In this document: piece by piece, positions 1 to 9,452 of the stretch | How positions within the stretch are numbered: the first letter of the stretch is position 1 | Layout of the letters: every line of letters starts with the position of its first letter | Source: Saccharum officinarum | Lineage: Eukaryota > Streptophyta > Magnoliopsida > Poales > Poaceae | Assembly (NCBI GenBank): GCA_020631735.1 | Contig: CM036231.1 | Coordinates: 124,001 to 188,000 of the forward strand | Reading direction: 5' to 3' | Length of the DNA: 64,000 bases | Position numbers and translations under genes: made by a program | Notes under the pieces: model-generated | What the model was told of the DNA's origin: nothing | Databases searched by the model: none | What the model saw: only the letters and a program-made list of their open reading frames with translations

Positions 1-1352
1 GAGATAAATTTTGTTGGGGTCTACATGATGTGTAGTATTTTAGAAAAATATGGATCTGGCATGAGATGTTTAAATTCTGTAAGAATTTAATAGATCCTTT
101 AAATGTGTTTTGGAATGCATGCAAATTTGTTAAATTTATAACTTGAGCTGTAGTGTTCCATAAATCATAAAATTTGGTGGGTAGGTTACTCTATGCTAGC
201 CCTAGCTCTGGTAAAAATTTGGGCATCAGTGCTTAAGTAATTTCCAAGTTATAATGCTATCTTGTTATTCTAGGAAATAATTAAATGAATTTTTGTAATT
301 TTTCTACATGTGCAATGCTCATATAAATTTTTAGAGAATGTCTTGGTACCCTAGAGTGTCCAAGAAAATTAAGAAATCTGTTGTTTGACACTTTTTACTA
401 TGCTTTGTTATTTATACAAAAATCAGCCTTTTAGGCTTGTGAATTTTGTTCAGAGAGTTTCTGTGAATAAAACATGTCCAAATTTTTACTGTGGTCTATT
501 TTTGGGTCAGAGAGTCCCCTGTAATTTTTGTAGAATTTTAGGAGCAGTTTATATATATGTTTGAAATTTCACTTAATTACTTAAGTAAATTAAGAAATGG
601 GTTTAAATAAATATTCTAGGTGGGCACACCTTACTTTCTGGTGTTTTTGTGACATTTGTGAACTTGTAGTAGTATTAGTTTGGTCTTAGAGAATGTTGGT
701 CACATCAATAAATATTTAACCTTTGTAATTTTAGGTTTTCTGGACAGCTAGTAGTAATTCTAAATTTGGCTTTGATAAAATTGGTTGCTGGAAAACTTGT
801 AAATACCAAAGTTGGAGTAAACTTGATGAACTAGCTTGTGTCAAATTTTGGAAGCATTTGGCTTAGTAGTTTGAGAGTTACTATTGTTCAAAGTGGCAGT
901 TCAAAATCTGCTACTCTCTGTTTTGAGAGGACAGATTCTGGAACTTGTGAAGTTTGACATGGAGAACTTAGGAGTTTGGAGTTGAGGTCTGAAAATGAAT
1001 GGTAGTGCATTTCTTAGGCTTTCCAGATTGTCTTAGATCATATCTTTTGGAATTGTAAATCTCCAGTTGTGATAAAAACAAGTAGCTGCTGTCCAGAATG
1101 CTTACTGTGGTGTTTTGCTGATTGATATGGTGTAATATCCTAAGACATGCTACTTTTGTAATTGTTAGGTGTTAGGGCCGCAGCTTTATCTTAGGTTAAG
1201 TAGATTAGGTGAGTACTTCTCTACTGGAGAAGAGATTTGCACGTACTAATAAAATAACTTGAATAGAGTATTTTATTCTGAAATGCATTTTATTCCGAGC
1301 ATGTTGCACCCATTTATGCATCCATTATATTTATTGTGCATTCATGCAATAG

Positions 1353-1504
1353 GTGCACCGGAGGGGTGACACTCCTCGAATTCGAGCCTGTGATTCCGGA
1401 GGAGGACCAGGAGCAGCAGGAGCCCGAGGATCCAGCAGGCGAAGGAGTGCCCGCAGACGACCTTCCTGAGTGTCCAGACCACCGGCCCTCGACTTTTCTG
1501 AAAG
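1353..1504 (+). other. Exon-like coding patch inside the LTR
   Basis: The patch is bounded by an acceptor-like TGCAATAG at its left and a GC-type donor-like AAAG/GCAAGC at its right. It encodes a peptide with the motifs GVTLLEFEPVIP, an acidic EQQEPEDPAGEG stretch, and DLPECPDHRP..F. The equivalent in the 3' LTR is 12790-12942. The two copies differ mostly at synonymous sites in their second half, and a similar peptide (DLLECMDHQPSSF) occurs in LTR B at 31698-31736. Function is unknown. Splicing is inferred from the sequence only. Confidence 0.4.
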
Positions 1505-1701
1505 GCAAGCCCCGGTGCATGCTGAACCCATCGTTTTATAAATATATCTTGAGTACTTTTAATTGTTTACTGCATTAAGTTGTAGGAGTTATATGAAAAC
1601 ACTTGTTGCATTATACCTGCCCTTGTCCAGATATCGTACTTAATCCTATATTAGGTTTAGGCACGTGTCAATGCTTAGCCCTGCTTAGTACGGTAGAAGT
1701 C

Positions 1702-1720
1702 GGGTGATTTCCGGTCATCC
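1702..1720 (+). promoter_or_regulatory. Conserved LTR hairpin 2 (GGGTGA-N7-TCATCC)
   Basis: A six-base stem with a seven-base loop lies just after the shared phrase GCTTAGCCCTGCTTAG. Equivalents are at 19170-19188 (CGGTGA/TCACCG, element C) and 31938-31954 (GGTGA/TCACC, LTR B). The stem differs between families but stays pairable with G-U pairs. Further copies occur in the second LTRs of A and C. It is probably an RNA structure of the leader, though its function is unknown. Confidence 0.45.
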
Positions 1721-2542
1721 GCGAGATGTAGGAAGGAGTCACGAGTGGCTTTATGGCTATCGTGGATGGAACCATGCTTAAAAATGAAATTGAGACCGGA
1801 CGGAAATTCGATAGTACAGCCGCAAGACACTTCACGTCTTGGGTGTGGAGCTATGCCCGTCTGAGTCGTTTAAGGACCGATTCGCTGTACGTCCTTGAGT
1901 CATGTTGAACGCAGTCTAACACTTAGTTGGCCGGATAAGTCGTTCCGACCGCGAAGCCGAGTAATGTGGTTCAGGCCGGGAATCGAATGGTAGGTTGCTT
2001 CTTGGAGGAGAGAAAGGATGTGCTTGGGGACATTGGCGTGAGACCAAGGGGGGTTAGAGTCCCTATCACCTGGCAGAGTGTCGCCCTTGGGGTCGCGACA
2101 TCATTCGGACCCGCGATTCCTGAATCATATGAAACGGTGGCTTGTGCGACCCTGGCAGGGGCCTGCGCGGTGAGTGTTAGAAATACCCCTCCAGCTGGAT
2201 AGGAATTCGATTCGCGCTCCCGGTTAGTGAGCACTTGACTTGAGCAGCGGCAACGTAGAACTCATTAAATGAACTGGTGGTTAAGGGAATGATACAATGT
2301 TGCCATAATGATATACCTGCTATGGATATAATAATACTGTTGTTTGATTATAATCAAGTGCATGTTTAGTACAGGTGCTAAGATAGATGACAGGTAAATG
2401 CTAAAAATAACTGCTAGTACAGGTTATAAGAGTTTCAATTACTTATGCCTTTATGCAAAATGTTATGTCAGCTAGCCTCTTGTGTAAGCCTTGCATAATC
2501 CTTGGTGTCACCTTATTTCTGGTTTTCGACGGGTAAGTCTAG

Positions 2543-2564
2543 CTGAGTACATTCCAGTACTCAG
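2543..2564 (+). promoter_or_regulatory. Conserved LTR hairpin 1 (CTGAGTAC-N6-GTACTCAG)
   Basis: A perfect eight-base stem with a six-base loop (ATTCCA here). It lies between GACGGGTAAGTCTAG, which resembles a splice donor, and a pyrimidine tract ending in GTTGCAG at 2586, which resembles an acceptor. Matching copies are at 13989-14010 (A 3' LTR), 19996-20017 and 29207-29228 (element C, loop CTTCTC), and 32765-32786 (LTR B, one G-U pair). The stem is conserved while the loop varies, which points to a selected RNA or DNA structure. Confidence 0.55.
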
Positions 2565-3001
2565 GGTTTATTCCCTCCTGTTGCAGATGACATGCTTTAT
2601 CAGGGATTCTGCAAGACGTGTCTCCACCCTGCGGGTGATGACGACTAGATCACTTGGGCGTGATCATCTTTATGTACTTTCCTCATGCTTTTGCGGGTTG
2701 TCGATCATCCAGACTGGCAGTACTTAATTAACTAGTGTGTGTTATGCTTCCGCTACTTTCAAACTTGGTTTGTAATATTTGCTACTCCGTGTGTGTAAAC
2801 TTATTTCAGAACTACTTGTGAAATGTAACGTACGATGTTGTATGTTGAATGATGCGATCCTGGTTGTAAGCAGTTTGGTTTGAAATCCTTCGTGATTTCG
2901 ATTGACTACCGGGATTATATGGGCTCAAGTTCGAAAATTTGAGCGCTTCGGTGCTTGTTTTTTTACTTGTGCTCTTATAATTTGGTCGGTTCTGTTACAG
3001 C

Positions 3002-3014
3002 TGGTACCGGAGCA
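3002..3014 (+). promoter_or_regulatory. Primer binding site of element A
   Basis: TGGTACCGGAGCA starts three bases after the 5' LTR end. It resembles the TGGTATCAGAGC primer site complementary to initiator-Met tRNA used by most plant LTR retrotransposons, with some differences. Element C has TGGTATCGGAGCA at the same place. Confidence 0.85.
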
Positions 3015-3273
3015 TAATTCAACATTAAACACATCTTACGGGTAATTAAAAACAAAAGTATTTGTTTGCGAAAAGGGTTAAACTCTAAAAAATTATTTTA
3101 TAGGTATGCCAGTGATCACATCCCTTAGCCCAAATAAGGACTCTTAGGTGGCTTATTATAAAGACTAACTTGGGGGCCTTGTTTGTTTGTATTTCGTCGT
3201 CCATACGGCGTGATATTGTATGGATGCCATCCACTTGGGTGGTAATGTATGGATCAATTACCTCGATGCTCTG

Positions 3274-3524
3274 GTAAGTGTGAGTTGTGAGAGCATGATC
3301 GTCCAACCGGCGGTCTAGGGGAGAGTAGTTTTGGTGACTTACATCTTTACATGTTTAAACCATGTAACTATGTAAAAACACTTAATTGTGGGCATCTATC
3401 AATCGGGTAGCTTTGATACTGAAATATATACATCCGGGGATGTGTATATGGGAAGTATTTAAATTACTGCTTTCTTGTGTGCTAATATTGAGAAACTGTT
3501 GGGCTGAAATGAGGTTTTCTGCAG
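3274..3524 (+). other. Putative leader intron of element A
   Basis: A strong donor (CTG/GTAAGTGTGAG) and a strong acceptor (TTTTCTGCAG/GTACAC) enclose 251 bp. Element C has the same donor and acceptor words at 20837 and 21082, giving 246 bp, although the sequence between them has drifted. Conservation of both sites in two families suggests that the leader is really spliced. This is inferred and no transcript was seen. Confidence 0.5.
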
Positions 3525-3776
3525 GTACACTAACAGCGTAACGAGTAGACCGATAGTTTCGCTTATATGAGAGAACGTATGTATGCCACCGCCTAGCGTT
3601 AGAACTTTAGGTTTCTACTAAGGTGAGAGGACGTACGGAACGTGCATGCATCATGTTTAATTATATCATACATATCATTTACTCCCTCCTTAAAAATTTC
3701 TGTACTCCCGACTAAAGTAAATTTCGTATCCCCTAAATGATCCTCACTTTAAGTCGTATCTTATCTGTTGCTACAG

Positions 3777-4388
3777 ATGGCACGTACCAAGAGGACCGCT
3801 CGTAAATCCACTGGGGGCAGGGCACCGCGTCACCAGCTCGCTCCACGTGAGTCCCGCCCCGAGCCTACTGAGGTGGAAAGGCTGAGGGCAGAGCTGGCAG
3901 AAGTGACTGCTGCTAGGGATGCAGCACGGCAACAACTGGAACAAGTGATTCATGATCGTGATCAAGAAACGCTTGCAGTCCAGAGGTTGACAGGGGCAAA
4001 CCGCAACTGTCAACGCATGTTGGTCCGTGTAATGGAACAGAGGGATGAAGCCTGGCACGAGGAGAATGTTCTGAGAGCTCGTCAGTTTGAGCTCGAGCAA
4101 CAGTTGGAGAACGCTGAAGAATACAATGATAATCTTCATGAAGAAGTGCACCGCCTGAACAACGAGCTTAATCCCCTGCTGCCTCAAAACAACAACGTCG
4201 ATGAGGACATGGGTTCGGGAATCTTCATGGCTGAGGATGATGATGAAGTGGAGGTTGATGGACCACAGGATGCCCCACCTGTAGAAGCACCAGAGGAAGA
4301 GCCAGAAGAAGAAGACGAGGAGTTAGAGCCTGTCAGTGATGAGGACGGCGGGGAGATCCATGACACCGACTCGGAGGATGATGCTTAG
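3777..4388 (+). CDS. Retrotransposon ORF with histone H3 tail mimic, coiled coil and acidic tail
   Basis: A 203-residue ORF lies between the 5' LTR and gag. After Met it reads ARTKRTARKSTGGRAPRHQL, then A, and matches the histone H3 tail at 18 of 21 positions. The differences are Q5R, K14R and K18H; the similarity stops at residue 22, before H3K27. Residues 33-135 are predicted coiled coil with heptad leucines. Residues 140-203 are strongly acidic (runs of E and D). There is no histone fold, so this is not an H3 gene. The only lysines in the protein are the H3K4 and H3K9 equivalents. The ATG directly follows an acceptor-like CTACAG, so I chose 3777 as the start; it probably begins after splicing. 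The frame is fully open. I do not recognise a named family. A role in engaging H3-tail writers or readers, or in chaperone-like histone contact through the acid tail, is inference. Confidence 0.85.
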   Translation: MARTKRTARKSTGGRAPRHQLAPRESRPEPTEVERLRAELAEVTAARDAARQQLEQVIHDRDQETLAVQRLTGANRNCQRMLVRVMEQRDEAWHEENVLRARQFELEQQLENAEEYNDNLHEEVHRLNNELNPLLPQNNNVDEDMGSGIFMAEDDDEVEVDGPQDAPPVEAPEEEPEEEDEELEPVSDEDGGEIHDTDSEDDA

Positions 4389-4547
4389 AGTAGTCATCGC
4401 GTGCCCATAATGTTAGGATCATCTTTTGTGCCCTCCCTATGAAGGAGTGAAGCCTTGTAATAACTTGACTTTGGGATGTAAGGTTGAACCGTATGTTTTC
4501 TGAATGTAGTTTGAACCTGTTAATTTCGATCACAACTTGATGTCTTA

Positions 4548-4690
4548 TTATGTTGCGTTCGATGATGGTGTCACGATTAGCACCCTTCGGTGCCGCGACG
4601 AAACCGAGGGCCTCCTATGGCGCGCGACATAAGGCTGTGCTGCTTGGCACGCGCAGGTATCGAGGTGGCTAGTCATGATCCACCATGGAA
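4548..4690 (+). promoter_or_regulatory. Conserved internal block upstream of gag (candidate packaging signal)
   Basis: About 140 bp in the untranslated gap between the H3-mimic ORF and gag. It is clearly similar by eye to 22240-22380 in element C, although the sequence on both sides there is unrelated. Both copies contain GTGCCGCGACGAAACCGAG, then a GGCAC segment that can pair with the first GTGCC (4590-4594 with 4646-4650; in C 22279-22284 with 22334-22339), then GGCTAGTCATGATCCA or close to it. Retention in a non-coding relative suggests a cis-acting signal such as RNA packaging or dimerisation. Confidence 0.5.
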
Positions 4691-5046
4691 ATCTTCATTG
4701 AGAAGTCTCTTTGTGGTCAGTTTGAAGTAGCCTTTCCCAGTCAACTAAAAATCTTGAGATCGAATCCAAGTACCGTGCAAAAGATCAAAAATCACGTAGA
4801 TAGCAACGTAAACGGTCCGGTAACCGTTGTGCTCCCTGTGAGTGAGCCTTTATCAAAGAGCATCTTGTTGGATTGCCAAGTATGATCTCGTCAAATGATG
4901 CGCTAGAATGGATTGTGCGGTTGTGATGAATTATTGTGCCTTAATCATTATGAGAAATCTATTCATACAGTCAGATTGACATTTTGCAATAATTCATCTA
5001 CAAATTTCCCACATCATCAGTGCTCATTGGCTATGCATTTTTGCAG

Positions 5047-8000
5047 ATGTCGTACAATCTACGTCGGGGTCGTGGAAATGAGGAGGAGGAACAGCCACCC
5101 CCTCCGCCACCACCTACTCCGGCTGAGCTGATGCAGACAGTGGTCGAAGGGCAGCGCAGGTTGGCAGATGCTATGCGCCAGCTGGCTAACCGGGAAGCTC
5201 GTCCTGGCCGCCAGGGCCCAGAGCCAAATCAGTACAGCGATTTCAAGGACTTTCTGGATACAAAGCCCCCGCTCTTCAAGGAAGCGGAAGAACCCCTGCA
5301 GGCTGACGAGTGGTTGAATACAATTGAACAAAAGTTTCGTCTGCTACGCCTGACTGATGAGCTGAAAACTGAGTATGCTTCCCATCAGTTGCATGGTCCG
5401 GCGGGCATTTGGTGGAGCCACTATCGTTCCACACTGCCTGCCAATGTCCCGATTGCTTGGGAGCAGTTTAAGGCGGCATTCCATGGAAATTATATCCCTC
5501 CCGGTCTTATGGCAATCAAGCACACAGAGTTTATGAGGCTGTCGCAAGGAAACAAAAGCCTGACTGAATACTTGCAGTCCTTCAACAACCTGGCAAGGTA
5601 TGCCACTGAGTTTGTGGATACCGATGCCAAAAAGATTGCTAGCTTCAAAAGGGGCCTCGGCCCAAAACTGATGAAAACAATGGGCACTAGCAAATGTACT
5701 ACTTTCAATGATTTCATCAGCGATGCTTTGACCCAGGAGAACAACAATACTATTTATTCTGCCTCTAAGAGCCGTAAAAGGGCCCTTGAGGCAAGTGCTT
5801 CTCAGTCAAGGGCCTCAGCGACACCGAGGTCTTCCCCTCGCCCTCCTGCCACAAATGCTAAGTTCCGTCCTCCACAAAAGAAGGTGCCAATGAAAACTGG
5901 GTTTCGTAAGGCATATACAGTGGCTCTGCCAAAGAGTAATGCGGGCCAAGGCAGCTCCAGTGTTCCTCCTAGCAACATGCCTTGCTGGAACTGTAACAAG
6001 CCAGGCCATTGGTCCAGGAATTGTCCTTACCCCAAGAAGAATGTCAACCAAGGTGGCCGTCAAGGTCACGCCCATTATAACAGCATTGAGGAAATTCCAT
6101 CTGGTGAGGTGGTCACCGCTGGTAAGTTTCTAGTTGACCAACACCCCGCAGTGGTGCTTTTTGATTCAGGTGCTTCGCATTCCTTTATCAGTCCTAAGTT
6201 TGCATCCAAATTTGCACACAAGTTGCATACTGTTGAAGGTGTGGGTTATTGTATTAGTGCTGCAAGTGGGAATATTTCCACAAACAAAGTAGTGGGGAAC
6301 CTTGAGTTTGAGATAGAAGGGCGAAGTTATTCGCTTGCCCTATTGGTTTTACCTGGTTTAGACATAGATGTTATCTTGGGCATGAATTGGATGAGTCAGA
6401 ATGGGGTACTCATTGACACATCCGCTCGGGTAGTTATGCTCAGAGATCCTACAGATCAAAAAGGTTTTCTAGTACAACTTCCCAGAAAGGTTGAATTGTC
6501 GGGGGAAATTCATGCTGTGCAAGCAAAGGCGTTGGCCGAAATTCCAGTAGTAAATGAGTTTCCGGACGTTTTTCCCGATGATTTGCCGGGACTCCCTCCG
6601 GATCGGGATGTGGAGTTTAAAATTGAGTTGTTGCCTGGCACGACACCCATCTCTAGGAGACCCTATAGGATGCCTCCAAATGAACTAGCTGAACTTAAGG
6701 TGCAATTGAATGAACTTTTGAAGAAAGGGTTGATTCGTCCTAGTTCATCGCCGTGGGGATGTCCTGCTATCTTTGTAAAGAAGAAGGATCAGTCGTTGCG
6801 GATGTGCGTAGATTATAGACCTCTCAATGCAGTCACTGTCAAAAATAAGTACCCTCTACCGCGAATCGACATCTTGTTCGATCAGTTGTCTAAAGCTAAA
6901 GTTTTCTCCAAGATCGATCTAAGATCGGGCTACCATCAAATTAAAATTCGCCCGGAAGATGTTCCAAAGACAACCTTTTCTACCAGATACGGTCTTTATG
7001 AGTATCTTGTTATGTCTTTTGGCTTGACAAATGCCCCCGCACACTTCATGTACTTGATGAATTCGGTGTTTATGCCTGAATTGGACAAGTTTGTGGTGGT
7101 ATTTATTGATGACATCTTGGTATATTCTGTGAATGAGGAGGATCACGCTGAACATCTGCGTATAGTCCTCACAAGACTGCGTGAACATCAACTATATGCA
7201 AAGTTCAGTAAGTGCGAATTCTGGCTTCGAGAAGTACCTTTCCTGGGGCATGTGTTGTCCGATGGAGGAATTATGGTGGACCCCGCCAAGGTACAGGAAG
7301 TACTGAACTGGAAGGCTCCTATCTCGGTTCACGAGGTCCGAAGTTTTCTTGGTTTGGCTGGCTATTATCGTCGCTTCATCCCGGATTTCTCCAAAATAGC
7401 CAAGCCAATGACTCGGTTGCTGCAAAAAGACACCAGGTTTGTCTGGACTCCTGAGTGTGATGCGGCTTTTCACCAACTGCGAACCCTCCTAACCTCAGCT
7501 CCGGTTTTGGCACAACCGAATATCGAGAAACCATTTGATGTTTATTGTGATGCCTCAGGCATAGGTTTGGGAGGCGTTTTGATGCAGGAAGGCCGAGTAA
7601 TTGCATATACCTCGCGGCAACTTCGGAAGCATGAGGTGAATTATCCAACGCATGACTTAGAACTGGCTGCAGTTGTTCATGCTTTGAAAGTATGGCGGCA
7701 TTATCTGCTGGGAAATGTCTGCAATATCTACACCGATCATAAAAGCCTCAAATACATCTTCACTCAACCCGAGCTAAATATGCGTCAGAGAAGATGGCTC
7801 GAGTTGATTAAAGATTATAATCTTCAAGTACACTATCACCCAGGCAAGGCAAATGTGGTTGCGGACGCTTTAAGCCGTAAGTCTCATTGCCATTCCTTAA
7901 TTGAAACTGATTTTTACCGATCTCGCCTGTTACATCCGGCAGTCCTGTACAACATCACTGTCAGTGGTACTCTTAGAAATAGAATCATTGAGCTCCAAAA

Positions 8001-9452
8001 GACTGATCCGGGTATCTTTCACATAAAACGGAAGATGAATGAAGGAGAGACTAAGCATTTCAGGTTAGATGACGAAGGTGTGCTGTGGTTTAAGGATAGG
8101 TTAGTGGTACCTAAGGACCGAGAGCTTAGAGATCAGATCCTGTCCGAAGCACATTCGTCCAAGTTGTCCATCCATCCGGGTAGTAATAAGATGTATTATG
8201 ATTTGAAACCCCTTTATTGGTGGACCAAGATGCGGAAAGAGATAGCAGCATATGTTGCTAGATGTGACACCTGTTGCAGAGTTAAAGCTGTGCACATGAA
8301 AGCTGGGCTACTTCAGCCACTTTCCATTCCAGGCTGGAAATGGGAAGAGATAAGTATGGATTTCATTGTCGGACTTCCTCCTACTGTCAAAAATCATAAT
8401 TCCATCTGGGTAATTGTGGATCGTTTGACCAAATCAGCTCACTTCATTCCAGTGAGAGTGGACTATCGTCCCACTGACTATGCTGAGTTGTACTTCAATC
8501 AGATAGTCCGGCTTCATGGGATACCTCGTACTATCGTTTCTGACCGTGGTCCCCAGTTCACTGCTCGCTTTTGGGAGCATTTGCATCACCTTCTGGGAAC
8601 CAAGTTAGTGAGAAGCTCTGCTTATCACCCCAGACATCGGGTCAGACAGAACGAGTTAACCAAATCTTGGAAGATCTGTTGCGAGCATGCGTCATTTCAT
8701 CCAAAGGTTCTTGGGAAAAATGGTTACCTTTAGCCGAATTCTCGTACAATAACAGTTATCAAGAGAGTATTAAGATGGCCCCATTCGAAGCCTTGTACGG
8801 TCGAAAGTGTCGAACTCCACTAAACTGGGTAGAAGCTGGGGAAAGAAGGTATTATGGCATTGATTTTGTCCAGGAAGCCGAGGAACAAGTCCGTACCATC
8901 CAGAAACACATGGCTGCAGCGCAAGCGAGATAGAAAAGCTATGCGGATCGTCGTAGAAAACCACTCGAATTTGAAGTTGGAGACTTCGTTTATTTGAAAG
9001 TTTCTCCAATGAAGAGTGTCCAACGTTTTGGTGTTAAGCGGAAACTTGCACCAAGATACGTGGGTCCTTTCCAGATCATAGGCAAGAGTGGAGCTGTTGC
9101 GTACAAAATCCAGTTGCCTCCTGAGATGAGAGCCATATTCAACGTTTTCCATGTATCTCAGCTTAAAAAGTGTCTTCGAGTTCCTGAGGAACAAGTTCCT
9201 TTAGGTGATATCAGGCTGGAATCCGACCTAACCTATGAAGAAAAGCCAGTCCGAGTGATCGATACTCAGGAACGAGTAACTAGAAGTAAAGTGGTTAAGT
9301 GGTACAAAGTGATGTGGAGTAATCAGGGAAGTGAGAGTGATGCTACGTGGGAACGGGAGGATTATTTGCGGGATGGTTATAAAGAATTCTATGAAAAATG
9401 GTACGCTTTCCAAATCTCGGGACGAGATTTTTATAAGCGGGGAGGGCTGTAA
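5047..9452 (+). pseudogene. gag-pol polyprotein of a Ty3/gypsy chromovirus, disrupted
   Basis: Order: gag; zinc knuckle [14 protein letters not shown] (5983-6024); aspartic protease with FDSGAS (about 6160); reverse transcriptase with FIDD (7102-7113); RNase H with DVYCDASG (about 7540) and TDHKSL; integrase zinc finger ending CDTCC (about 8265), then catalytic-core motifs MDFIVG and SDRGPQF; a C-terminal GPFQII region; and a chromodomain-like module at about 9225-9400 (VKWYKVMWSN..DATWERE). This protease-RT-RNase H-integrase order defines Ty3/gypsy, and the chromodomain places it among chromoviruses, probably Tekay/Del-like. Breaks: a one-base frameshift in the integrase core near 8625-8640 and a TAG at 8931-8933. 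The ATG at 5047 directly follows an acceptor-like TTTTTGCAG, which decided the start; an upstream ATG at 5020 is also in frame. The stop codon TAA (9450-9452) lies inside the first bases of the 3' LTR. Confidence 0.95.
9436..9448 (+). promoter_or_regulatory. Polypurine tract of element A
   Basis: A purine run (GCGGGGAGGG, then C) lies immediately before the 3' LTR and would prime plus-strand synthesis. It is also translated as the last codons of pol. Element C has a closely similar tract at 24968-24980. Confidence 0.85.

Larger units (their letters stand above)
1..2999 (+). mobile_element. Element A 5' LTR (partial, cut by window edge)
   Basis: This is the downstream ~3 kb of a ~5 kb LTR. 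It aligns along its whole length with 11417-14447, the matching part of the 3' LTR, with scattered substitutions and small indels. It ends in TGTTACA at 2993-2999, the inverse of the TGTAACA that opens the 3' LTR at 9449, and a primer binding site follows directly. The start lies outside the window, so the total element length and the left target-site copy cannot be read. Divergence from the 3' LTR is clearly higher than between the LTRs of element C, so A is the older insertion. Confidence 0.93.

Noticed and set aside
3777..4388. A genuine histone H3 gene or pseudogene
   Set aside because: Similarity ends after 21 residues. There is no histone fold; the rest is coiled coil and acidic tail, and the ORF sits between an LTR and gag.
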